Shown here: positions 7,436 to 16,000 of the stretch, piece after piece
Layout: every line of letters begins with the position of its first letter
Numbering within the stretch: position 1 is the first letter of the stretch
Source: an uncultured Alistipes sp.
GTDB taxonomy: Bacteria; Bacteroidota; Bacteroidia; Bacteroidales; UBA932
DNA: 26,367 nt
Direction of reading: 5' to 3'
Assembly: GCA_900544195.1 (NCBI GenBank)
Contig: UQUJ01000044.1
Location: 1-26,367 of the forward strand
Notes under the pieces: generated by a model
The model's database searches: none
Told to the model about the DNA's origin: nothing
Seen by the model: only the letters and a program-made list of their open reading frames with translations
Made by a program: the position numbers and the translations under genes

Positions 7436-8578
7436 ATGAAAATGAAAAGGATAACTCTTCTGACGGTGGCCATTTGGGCGGCCGTATCAATGTCAGCCGC
7501 GCCGAAAACGGCGGTGACAGCCATAAAGGCATCAGACTCAAGAATAACCTACATCGGCAGAACCGAGGTAAAGGACGGGAATGTCTCGTTTGACTGGACC
7601 GGAGTTTACACGAAAGTAAGATTCCAAGGTAACTCTTTGAGTTTCAAAGTTTCGGACACCAAGAAGAACTACTACAACGTCTGGCTTGACGGATCTATGG
7701 ACACCACGCCGGACAAGGTAGTGGCCGTGCACGGAACCGACACCACCATCGTGATATTCAGCGCCGAAGAGCTCAAGGCCCACTTCGGAAAGGACAAGAA
7801 AGCCGCCAAGGCGCCACATCAGGTGATTCTCCAGAAACGCACCGAGGGCGAGCAGGGCGTCACCACCATCAGCGAGTTCATCACCGACGGAGAGTTCCTC
7901 CAGGCTGACGCGCCGAAGAGCAGGATCATTGAATATGTCGGAGACTCCTACACCTGCGGCTACGGCACGGAAAGCTCCAACAAGGAGCGCTTCAAGCCAG
8001 AGACCGAGAACCAGAACCTGACCTACGCCTGTGCGGCGGCAAGGTACTTTGACGCGGACCAGATCGTCGTGGCGCACTCAGGGATGGGAATAGTCCGGAA
8101 TTACAACAGCAAGTTCACCGACTACTGCATGCCGGAACGTTACATCCAGACATTCGACAGCGTGAAGGACAGCAGATGGGACGCCAAGGCCTGCGGGCTA
8201 AAGCCGGACATCACTGTCATCTACCTTGGAACCAATGACTTCTCAAGAGGGATGCAGCCGGCAGAAAGGCTGTTCGTCAAGAACTACATCAAACTTATGA
8301 AAGAGGTCAAGGAAAACTACGGCGAGGACCACCCTATCCTCTGCATGGTCCCGAAGCACGACTTCCTTATGTTTGAATATGTCCGCAAGGTTCTGGATGA
8401 CTGCGGACTGAAGAACATCCACATCTTGAATCTCACCCAGTCTGTCCACAACAATGTGGAGGACATGGGAGCCGACGGCCATCCAAACTACAACGGACAT
8501 CTCAAGATTGCCCACACCGTGATTCCGTACATTTCCACGATCACAGGATGGGAGCTTACAGGCAACCCGATAAAATAA
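7436..8578 (+). CDS. Exported SGNH/GDSL carbohydrate esterase, CE2-like (acetyl-xylan or acetyl-glycan esterase)
   Basis: The protein has 380 residues from the ATG at 7436, where MKMKRITLLTVAIWAAVSMSA forms a signal peptide; the longer frame from 7304 runs through the promoter. An N-terminal beta-sandwich (about residues 25-155, including the pattern FDWTGVYTKVRFQG) precedes the SGNH hydrolase domain. Block I is GDS (S171), the third block is GTND (265-268), and the C-terminal DGHPN (D347, H349) gives Asp and His. This two-domain layout is typical of CE2 esterases, which remove O-acetyl groups from polysaccharides. It is the first of three closely spaced genes. Confidence 0.85.
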   Translation: MKMKRITLLTVAIWAAVSMSAAPKTAVTAIKASDSRITYIGRTEVKDGNVSFDWTGVYTKVRFQGNSLSFKVSDTKKNYYNVWLDGSMDTTPDKVVAVHGTDTTIVIFSAEELKAHFGKDKKAAKAPHQVILQKRTEGEQGVTTISEFITDGEFLQADAPKSRIIEYVGDSYTCGYGTESSNKERFKPETENQNLTYACAAARYFDADQIVVAHSGMGIVRNYNSKFTDYCMPERYIQTFDSVKDSRWDAKACGLKPDITVIYLGTNDFSRGMQPAERLFVKNYIKLMKEVKENYGEDHPILCMVPKHDFLMFEYVRKVLDDCGLKNIHILNLTQSVHNNVEDMGADGHPNYNGHLKIAHTVIPYISTITGWELTGNPIK

Positions 8579-8584
8579 ACTGTC

Positions 8585-8986
8585 ATGACAACAAAAGGCA
8601 AGATCATAACGTGGACCGGTGTCATCCTGGCACTGGCTCTGGCCGGATTCCTCTACATACGGTTCTACTTCGTCTTCGGTGACGGAGTGAAGGCCGGCGA
8701 ACTCAACCAGTTCATCTACAAAGGCTACGTCTGGAAGACCTACGAGGGCAAGCTGATCCAGGCCGGATTCAGAGGCTCCAACAAGAACACCGGAGGCGCC
8801 ACGGTAGAATCCTACATCTTCGACTTCTCTGTCGAGGATGAAGAGGTCGCCAACGAACTCATGAGATGCAGCGGCAAGTCGGTCGAACTGCATTACAAGG
8901 AATATCTCGGAACACTTCCATGGCGGGGGATGCAGAAATACATCGTGGACAGGATTGTCTCGACATCAACACCAATAGAGGAATAA
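8585..8986 (+). CDS. Small conserved one-pass membrane protein of unknown function
   Basis: The 133-residue product has one N-terminal membrane segment (about residues 8-28) followed by a soluble domain with KTYEGKLIQ and HYKEYLGTLPWRGM near the end. I recall Bacteroidales homologues of this length, sometimes labelled 6-phosphogluconate dehydrogenase. Nothing here supports an enzyme: there is no Rossmann motif and the length is far too short. The gene starts 6 bases after the esterase stop, and its TAA overlaps the next ATG (TAATG), so it is translationally coupled with the peptidase gene. Function unknown. Confidence 0.8.
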   Translation: MTTKGKIITWTGVILALALAGFLYIRFYFVFGDGVKAGELNQFIYKGYVWKTYEGKLIQAGFRGSNKNTGGATVESYIFDFSVEDEEVANELMRCSGKSVELHYKEYLGTLPWRGMQKYIVDRIVSTSTPIEE

Positions 8987-11052
8987 TGAAAAGAGTTCTC
9001 ACAATCATCGCGTTGGCGACTCCGTTCGTTCTCAACGCCCAGACCGGAGTCATCACTACCCATCCGGCGAACCCGGAGGGTAAACAACTCACCATGGAAG
9101 AGGCCGTGCTCGGCAGGAATGTCCGTCCCGCAAGCGTCGCGGCTTCTTGGAAAGACAGTGACACATTCATATTCCACAAAGACGGCAAGTGGATGCAGGA
9201 GGATCTCAGCACCGGAGAGGTCTCTGAATATTCCGCCACAAGGCTTCCGGAAGGCTTCCCTAAAGAAGCCGCGGACATCACACGGAGCGATGCCGGGACA
9301 TTCGCCTACACTGTCGGCAAAGACCTTTACATCTTCGACAAGTCCCCTGTCCTCGTGGCGAAGAGCGAGAACCCTGACATCACCTACGGACAGACTGTCA
9401 GCCGCAACGAGTTCGGGATCGAAGGAGGAATATTCTGGTCTCCAGATGGCTCCAAGCTGGCTTTCTACAGGAAGGATGACTCCAAGGTCTCAGACTTTCC
9501 TCTTCTGGACATAACCACACGCACCGGTTCGCTCAAGAACATCAAATACCCGATGAACGGCATGGACAGCGAGAATGTGAGACTCGGGATCTACGATGTC
9601 GCAACCGGAAAGACAGCGTGGTGCGATGTCAATGAATATGGCAGTGACCGGTACCTTACCAACATCAGTTGGTCACCGGACAGCAGGAATGTGCTCATAC
9701 AGGTTCTCGACCGCACCCAGAAGCATCTGAAACTGAACATGTACAGGGCTGCCGACGGGTCGTTCGCCCGCACCATCCTCACCGAGGACGATTCCCGCTA
9801 CGTGGAACCCCTGGATCCGGTGAGATTCCTCAAGGGGACATATTCATTCATCTATAGGACTAACAATAGGGATGGATTCCGTAACCTTTACCTGTGTGAC
9901 ACTTTGGGGACGGTGAGACGGCTGACCGAGGTTGACGCTGATGTTGAGTACCTTGCCAACGACGGAAGGTTTGTCTATTACACCTCGGCGGAGGTTTCGC
10001 CGGTGGAGAACCATCTGTTCAGGATCGAAGTCAAGACATCGCTTCGGCAGGCTCAGCGACCGAAGGGACAGTCCAACGTGATCACCAAGGCAAAGTTTGG
10101 CAAACCGGTCAGGCTGACAACCGAGGAAGGCTGGCACACTATCAGCCTCAACGATGACTGCACCAAGTACATCGACAACTACAGCAGCTTCAACGTGCCG
10201 CGCGTCACCAACATCATGACCGCTGACGGGAAGCTAATCCGCAACCTTGTCACAGCAGATGACCCTCTCAAGGCCTACAAGACAGGAGAAGTCCTCTTCG
10301 GCACGGTCAAGAGCGCCGACGGCAAATATGACAACTGGTACAGGCTCTTCCTGCCGACAGATTTCGATCCCGCGAAGAAATACCCTGTGGTTCTCTACGT
10401 CTATGGAGGCCCTCACTCGCAGATGGTCCAGAACACATGGCTCGGACAGGTGCGCATGTGGGAGATGCTGATGGCCCAGAAAGGCTACATCGTCTATGTC
10501 CAGGATAACCGGGGCACACAGAACAGGGGCGCTGAATATGAGAAAGCCATCCACCGTCATTGCGGCCGGAACGAGATGGCCGACCAGATGGAGGGTATCA
10601 ACATGCTGAAATCCCTGCCGTTCGTGGATCCAAACAGAATCGGGGTACACGGCTGGAGCTACGGTGGGTTCATGACCATCTCATTGATGACAAACCACCC
10701 GGAGACATTCAAGGTCGGTGTCGCCGGCGGACCGGTCATCGACTGGAAATGGTACGAGATCATGTACGGAGAACGCTACATGGAGACAGAGGCCACAAAT
10801 CCTGACGGGTTCGCGCAGACAAGCCTGATCGGCAAGGTGGGCAACCTCAAGGGCAAGCTGCTCATCTGCCAAGGAGCCATAGACAACACGGTAGTCTGGG
10901 AGCACAGTCTGAGTTTCGTGCAGAAATGCATTGAGAATAACGTCCAGCTGGACTACTTCCCTTACCCCTGCTCCGAGCACAATGTCTTCGGGACATGGAG
11001 GATTCACCTGATGGACAAGGTCACGAACTATTTCGATAATTTTCTAAAATAG
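8986..11052 (+). CDS. Dipeptidyl-peptidase IV-like prolyl oligopeptidase (family S9)
   Basis: The protein has 688 residues from the ATG at 8986, which overlaps the previous stop and begins a signal peptide (MKRVLTIIALATPFVLNAQ). A longer frame from 8866 lies inside the upstream gene. The N-terminal beta-propeller (about 30-430; FWSPDGSKLAFYR, ISWSPDSRNVLI) precedes an alpha/beta hydrolase domain with GWSYGG (S558), D633 in GAIDNTV and H665 in SEHNV. It probably removes X-Pro dipeptides from peptides in the periplasm. Residues 352-362 (SLRQAQRPKGQ) are encoded by a REP-like repeat within a propeller loop. A strong hairpin terminator overlaps the stop. Confidence 0.93.
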   Translation: MKRVLTIIALATPFVLNAQTGVITTHPANPEGKQLTMEEAVLGRNVRPASVAASWKDSDTFIFHKDGKWMQEDLSTGEVSEYSATRLPEGFPKEAADITRSDAGTFAYTVGKDLYIFDKSPVLVAKSENPDITYGQTVSRNEFGIEGGIFWSPDGSKLAFYRKDDSKVSDFPLLDITTRTGSLKNIKYPMNGMDSENVRLGIYDVATGKTAWCDVNEYGSDRYLTNISWSPDSRNVLIQVLDRTQKHLKLNMYRAADGSFARTILTEDDSRYVEPLDPVRFLKGTYSFIYRTNNRDGFRNLYLCDTLGTVRRLTEVDADVEYLANDGRFVYYTSAEVSPVENHLFRIEVKTSLRQAQRPKGQSNVITKAKFGKPVRLTTEEGWHTISLNDDCTKYIDNYSSFNVPRVTNIMTADGKLIRNLVTADDPLKAYKTGEVLFGTVKSADGKYDNWYRLFLPTDFDPAKKYPVVLYVYGGPHSQMVQNTWLGQVRMWEMLMAQKGYIVYVQDNRGTQNRGAEYEKAIHRHCGRNEMADQMEGINMLKSLPFVDPNRIGVHGWSYGGFMTISLMTNHPETFKVGVAGGPVIDWKWYEIMYGERYMETEATNPDGFAQTSLIGKVGNLKGKLLICQGAIDNTVVWEHSLSFVQKCIENNVQLDYFPYPCSEHNVFGTWRIHLMDKVTNYFDNFLK
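10040..10065 (+). repeat. REP-like element, copy 4, read in frame inside the S9 peptidase gene
   Basis: CGCTTCGGCAGGCTCAGCGA plus CCGAAG is the cleanest copy of the REP-like sequence, with CTTCGG/CCGAAG ends. It is translated as part of SLRQAQRPKGQ without breaking the frame. Confidence 0.75.
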
Positions 11053-11096
11053 AAAAGGAGTTTGGCCAAAAGTTACTTTTGGCCAAACTCTTTTCT
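11051..11096 (+). terminator. Terminator of the esterase-peptidase operon
   Basis: Arms 11051-11072 and 11076-11096 pair over about 21 bp with one bulged base, and the right arm is T-rich. It begins within the stop codon. Confidence 0.85.
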
Positions 11097-11103
11097 AATA
11101 TTC

Positions 11104-11168
11104 ACCCCCAGTCCCTTACGTGACAGCCCCTGGGGGCATTGGGGAGCGTACTCCCCAAACCCTTTCGG
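11104..11168 (-). repeat. Multi-hairpin interspersed repeat, copy A
   Basis: It is the diverged reverse complement of the two 72-bp copies at 20125 and 20221 (shared blocks ACCCCCAGTC, CGTGACAGCCCC, TGGGGA...TCCCCA). It lies just after the terminator of the peptidase operon. The open frames across it are repeat-derived. Confidence 0.75.
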
Positions 11169-11215
11169 TGTACACTATTCCTTCCAGCCGGTGATTTTCA
11201 GGTTACTTTCATCTG

Positions 11216-11256
11216 AAAAAAAACAGGGCGGTCTCCTTGACGGACCGCCCTGTTTT
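11216..11256 (-). terminator. Terminator of the MFS transporter gene
   Basis: A perfect 13-bp stem has arms 11221-11233 and 11243-11255. On the minus strand it is followed by an eight-T tract. It lies 20 bases beyond the transporter stop. Confidence 0.85.
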
Positions 11257-11275
11257 CATATTCATTGATCACCCA

Positions 11276-12709
11276 CTATTCGGAGATAGGCTCGTATTTA
11301 GGTGCCAAGGCCTTCATCGCGGTCCAGCCAAGGATGTAGGCGACGGCACAGAAGCAGAAGATGATGAAGTAGCCTGCCGGTTTGCCCTCAAAGCCAAGGA
11401 AACGAAGATTCGTCTCACCGGCATAGACAAAGAGATGTCCGGCGACCTTCTGGAACATGAACGAGCTCAGACCGGCGGCCATTCCGCAGATTCCGGTGAT
11501 TGTCGCGGCGGCTTTCTTCGGGAACATGTCAGTTCCGACAGTGTAAAGATTAGCCGACCAGCTCTGATGGGCGGCTCCGCCAAGACCGATGCAGATCACA
11601 GGGAAGAGAGGCGAGATCTGACCGAGCGGTTGGGCCAGAAGTACCACCAGCGGGATGAGAGCGAAGATCAGCATCGCTCTTGTGCGGCAGGTGTACGGAT
11701 CCTTGCCCGTCCTGTTGATGAATATGGTAGGAAGTTTCCCGCCGAAGATGGAGAGCATCGTGATCAAGTAGAGGGTGAAAATCAATGCGATACCAGCCGG
11801 ATCGGAAGTCTTGATGCCAAATTGGGTGTTGAGATAGGACGGAGTCCAGAACAGGAAGAACCACCATACGCCGTCGGTGAAGAACCTCGCGAGAATGAAA
11901 GCCCACGCCTGACGATGCTTGAGGCACTGGAATATTCCCATCTTGCCTCCATCCGTCTCAGCCTCATTCTTTTTGGCGTATTCAGCGTCAAGGGAGGCGT
12001 CCTGCTCGATGTACGCGAGTTCCTCCGCATTCACATGCTTGCTCTCGGAAGGCTTCTTGTAAATGAACACCCAGAAACCCATCCAGACGAAGCCCAGTGC
12101 GCCGATGATGAGGAACGCCATCTCCCAGCCGAACTTCGCAGCCAGGACAGGGATCGTCAAAGGAGCCACCAAAGCCCCTATCGATGCCCCGGAGTTGAAT
12201 ATGGATGTGGCGAAAGCGCGATCCTTCTTAGGAAAATATTCAGCGGTGGCCTTGATTGCGGACGGGAAGTTGCCCCCCTCGCCCAAAGCCAGAACGCATC
12301 TGGCGAACATGAACATATAGACACTGAATGTGGAGATGGCCACTGCCATGTCTCCGGTCGCCTGAATCAGCTCAAGCCTTGAACCCACACCGATGTAGGC
12401 CTCGGTCGCAAGTCCGCAGAGAGCATGGACGCACGCTCCCAATGACCAGACTCCTATGGCGACAGCGTACCCTTTCTTGGTTCCAAGCCGGTCCACGATG
12501 CGCCCGGCGAAAAGCTGTGCTATCGCATAGACTATCGCGAACAGGCCGGTGATGTTGCCGTAGTCGATCTCATTCCAATGGAATTCCGGTTTGATGAATT
12601 CGTCCCAAGTAAGGGAAAGCACTTGTCTGTCAAGATAGTTGACCGTCGTCGCGAAGAAGAGCATCGCGCAGATCACCCACCTGAAATTGGTCATTTTGCC
12701 TTTGTTCAT
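11276..12709 (-). CDS. exuT: MFS transporter, hexuronate/anion:cation symporter type
   Basis: The protein has 477 residues from the ATG at 12709 (MNKGKMTNFRWVICAM); codons further upstream lie in the promoter region. About 12 membrane segments are visible, with the MFS loop motif GRIVDRLGTKKGY after helix 2 and NYLDRQVLS in helix 1, typical of the ACS family (ExuT, GudP, NanT-like). GEGGNFPSAIKATAEYFPK is the conserved family block after helix 4. Likely substrate: galacturonate, glucuronate or a related sugar acid, brought in with H+ or Na+; the exact substrate cannot be fixed. No uronate catabolic genes lie beside it. It has its own terminator. Confidence 0.82.
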   Translation of the reverse strand: MNKGKMTNFRWVICAMLFFATTVNYLDRQVLSLTWDEFIKPEFHWNEIDYGNITGLFAIVYAIAQLFAGRIVDRLGTKKGYAVAIGVWSLGACVHALCGLATEAYIGVGSRLELIQATGDMAVAISTFSVYMFMFARCVLALGEGGNFPSAIKATAEYFPKKDRAFATSIFNSGASIGALVAPLTIPVLAAKFGWEMAFLIIGALGFVWMGFWVFIYKKPSESKHVNAEELAYIEQDASLDAEYAKKNEAETDGGKMGIFQCLKHRQAWAFILARFFTDGVWWFFLFWTPSYLNTQFGIKTSDPAGIALIFTLYLITMLSIFGGKLPTIFINRTGKDPYTCRTRAMLIFALIPLVVLLAQPLGQISPLFPVICIGLGGAAHQSWSANLYTVGTDMFPKKAAATITGICGMAAGLSSFMFQKVAGHLFVYAGETNLRFLGFEGKPAGYFIIFCFCAVAYILGWTAMKALAPKYEPISE

Positions 12710-12788
12710 ATTCGTTGTTGTCTTAATGTCACCAAAACATGGTTGTTGCCCGCGCCCGGCGAAGACCTTCCGTTCCGGACGCAGACAA

Positions 12789-12796
12789 CAAAGATA
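12789..12796 (-). promoter_or_regulatory. Likely -7 element of the MFS transporter gene
   Basis: The minus strand reads TATCTTTG about 80 bases upstream of the ATG. A TTTG -33 box at the right distance is not evident. Confidence 0.5.
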
Positions 12797-12822
12797 CAAA
12801 TGATTAATAGATTATTGAACTA

Positions 12823-13059
12823 AGAAGCTGTTTTGAATTGTTTGAAATGTTCTTTGAGGTGAAAAATCTTCATTTTCTTCCCGCTTCTTCAGTCAGATAG
12901 CACCGCTATCTTCCTTGGAAGAAGCGGTCGAAACTGAAGTTTTTCACTCTCAACCCAGCGCCCGAACCGAGGGCAATCGAACTTGTTCGGATTGCCGAGG
13001 TGAGCAGCAGGGAAAGAGCTTGCTCTTAACCTTCAAACAAACAATTCAAAACAGCTTCT
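12823..13059. repeat. 237-bp inverted-repeat element with internal hairpins (MITE-like or structured RNA)
   Basis: The ends are perfect 22-bp inverted repeats (12823-12844 and 13038-13059; outer end AGAAGCTGTTTTGAATTG). Inside are a long stem (12859-12872 with 12935-12947, 12881-12890 with 12918-12927, 12896-12901 with 12905-12910), a second stem (12972-12982 with 12985-12996, one bulge) and a third (13014-13019 with 13022-13027). No coding frame spans it and no target duplication is obvious. It sits between the transporter promoter and the end of the collagen-like gene and fills most of the gene-free stretch 12710-13083. It may also end transcription of the collagen-like gene. Confidence 0.8.
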
Positions 13060-13083
13060 AAAAACAAATCAAAACTTCCGGCA

Positions 13084-16000
13084 CTACGGCATCGGGGCGC
13101 TTTTGGCATCCTTTATGGCCTGGAACGTATACTTTCGGCCGCCGATCTCGCACGATGCCACATAAGGGTTTGATTCATCGTAGCTGAAGGTTCCTTTCGA
13201 ACCTCCATAAAACACATCCTTAAATGAGAACATCGGAATCTCTATGGTGAAATTGTCATAGACATTTCTGATAATGCTCGGAGGAAGTTCGACGATGGCG
13301 CCATCCTGAGCAGAGAAGTAAATGAGTACACTGTTCCTGATTTTCACTCCCGCAAGGGTTCCCGAATTTTCAAGACCTCCTATATAGGTTTTGCTGACAG
13401 ACAGACCCGTGGCCGAGATATACTCCATCATAGAATCATACCTTTTAAACCTGTAAGTGTCCGTCATGGAATCGTAATAAGCTTTACTGATGTAAACATG
13501 ACCAAAGGTGGAATAGTCAAAACTAAAACTGAAAGAGGTCTGTCCAAGGATCAGCTCATAGTTTGTCTTGTTGACAGGAACCTTTGACGTGCCGTCATCA
13601 GACATGACAAGCTTTCCGTTATAGCTGGTGAACTCTTCCTCTCCGCTTCCTCCTTTCAAGGCGGTCACATTCAACGCGCCGATCCCACAATATTCCGGGA
13701 TGACGGTCTTGGTTGAGGACACACACTGCTGGCCGTAGTCAAGCAACGGAAGACAATACTCGGTATCGTAATGATCCTTCTTCACAGGCAAATGATTAAC
13801 TGACACCTGACGCGGTTCCTCACCATCTCCGAAAGATAACTGCTTCGTCATTGTGCTCGGTTCTGTTCCCACCGGTCTGTCCCATTCACATTCGACACCG
13901 GGATTCATGACTTTCATGAAATGGTCTCCGATAGCATAGTCTCCAATTGACACAAAGGAAGAGAAGTTGACTTTTCTGAGCCGGTTCATGTCGCCAAGAC
14001 TTCTGTAAAGATAGTAACCGGTCCCATCCACGTTGGCTTCAGGGAATCTCACGCCGTTCCATGAAGTTTCACCAACTCCCTCCACCGTTCTTACTATCTC
14101 ATAATCAGCGTACACGCTTTCTCTGATCCATTCGGATCCCAGCATATTGATGTTGACTTCAACCTTGTAAGGCACTCCGCATGTCGCGGCGATCATTCCG
14201 TCATCCGTGATGTTTTTCCCTCCATAGGAAAAACCTGACGGTTTTGTTCTGGCGGACAGATCCTGGATTGAAGGACACCCGGAATGCCAGTCAGGAAGTT
14301 CGTCACGGGTCAAGTAGATGTACCCTGACGCATCCGAAGTCTTGGTGTAGGAATTGCCCAGCTGATCCTTGAAGCTGACCGTACAGTTCGGAATCACGAC
14401 AGGTCCCGGACCGGAAACAATCAGGGCGCACCCTCCGGAATATGGGTTGACATATTCATACGTCGTGTCCTTGACAGTTCCCACCATTTTCACTTTCGCG
14501 AGAGCCCTTACCGGAGCCACGTTGTACTTGTCCCAATCAGCCTCTTCAACGTACAAGGTGTCTATGGCGGTCAAAGTCACTCCAGGCTCTCCGTTACTTC
14601 CTCGCAGGTACTTGAAGAAATCGCTCAAGGAGACAGCTGTCTTCGGCCATTTCGGGTACTTGGTCTTGTCATAGACTCCGTTGTCTGGATTATCAAGGCC
14701 AGATGTACTGAGTACCAGCTCTTTCCAGAGTTCATAGGCTGACTTTCCGGCTGCTCCGCCGGCACCATCCTTACCGTCCGCTCCGTCTTTTCCATCCGCT
14801 CCGTCGGCACCCGAATCACCCTTGGAACCTGTGGCACCGCGAAGATATTCATAGAAATCAGCCACGGATGTCTTGGTCGGATCCCATTTGCTTCCAGGGT
14901 TCTTAGGATCCTCCAGACCTGACATGGATGTCACGTCGGCCACCCAAAGTTCGTAGGCCGACTTGCCGTTCGAACCATCCACTCCGTCTTTGCCATCGGT
15001 TCCGTCCTTACCGTCAGCACCGTCTTTGCCGTCCGAGCCTGACGCTCCGGTGTCACCTTTCTCTCCCTTGGCCTTGACTCCCGTGTCGACGCCACCGATC
15101 CACCAGTTGCCGTTCGAACCCACGTATGGAGTCTGTCCGTCAGCGCCATCCTTGCCGTCAGCACCGTCCTTGCCATCCTGTCCCTTCGCCGTGATGTGCG
15201 TGAAAACAGTATCCTTGGCAGCCTTATCGACAAGTATCCATTCCCCTGTCTTCGGATTGACTTCCGGCACAAGACCATCCTTGCCATCCGCACCGTCAAT
15301 TCCGGCATCTCCCTTGTCTCCCTTGGCGCCAGCCTTACCGGTCAGGTACTGGAAGAATTTCAGGATAGAAAGATCCGACAGAGTGATCACGTTGCCATTC
15401 TGATCGGCCACAACACCTCCGGCAGCGATTGTCTGCCTGACATAAGTCTTCCACATCTCATAAGCATCCAGGCCATCCTTGCCGTCGGCTCCGGCATCGC
15501 CCTTGTCGCCTTTATCGCCTTTGTCTCCCTTGGCCGCGACACCCGTGTCCGTTTCGCCGATCCACCAATGCCCAGCTTTTATATATGGAATCAAGCCATC
15601 TGCGCCATCATCCCCAGTCAGGAACCAATAAAAATCAGCCATCGTCGTTTTGGATTTATCCCATTGGGTTCCAGGATTATGTGGATCCTCCACGCCCGAG
15701 GACACATACAGTTTCCAAAGATCATATGCCGATTTCCCGTCAGCGCCATCCTTGCCATCGGCACCGTCTTTACCATCCGCGCCATCCTTGCCGTCAACGC
15801 CGTCCTTGCCATCGGCTCCTTTGTCTCCGACAGAACCACGGAGATATTCATAAAAATCAGCGATGGAAGTTTTCGACGGGTTCCATTTGCTTCCAGGATT
15901 CTTAGGATCGCCAAGCCCATAAGGGGACGTCACATCGGCCACCCAAAGCTCATAGGCTGACAGACCGTCGGTTCCGTCGGTTCCATCAACGCCATCCTTG

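Noticed and set aside
8866..8985. Upstream start extending the S9 peptidase by 40 codons
   Set aside because: It overlaps the preceding gene in another frame, while the ATG at 8986 starts a signal peptide and is coupled to the stop (TAATG).
8585..8986. 6-phosphogluconate dehydrogenase
   Set aside because: A name I recall for similar proteins, but at 133 residues with a membrane anchor and no nucleotide-binding motif it cannot be that enzyme.
11062..11268. 68-codon open frame after the peptidase gene
   Set aside because: It runs through the terminator hairpin, repeat copy A and the next terminator; its translation is that of the interspersed repeat.
14963..15960. Long plus-strand frames (up to 254 codons)
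   Set aside because: Antisense shadows of the Gly-X-Y repeats; low-complexity Pro-Ser-rich translations.
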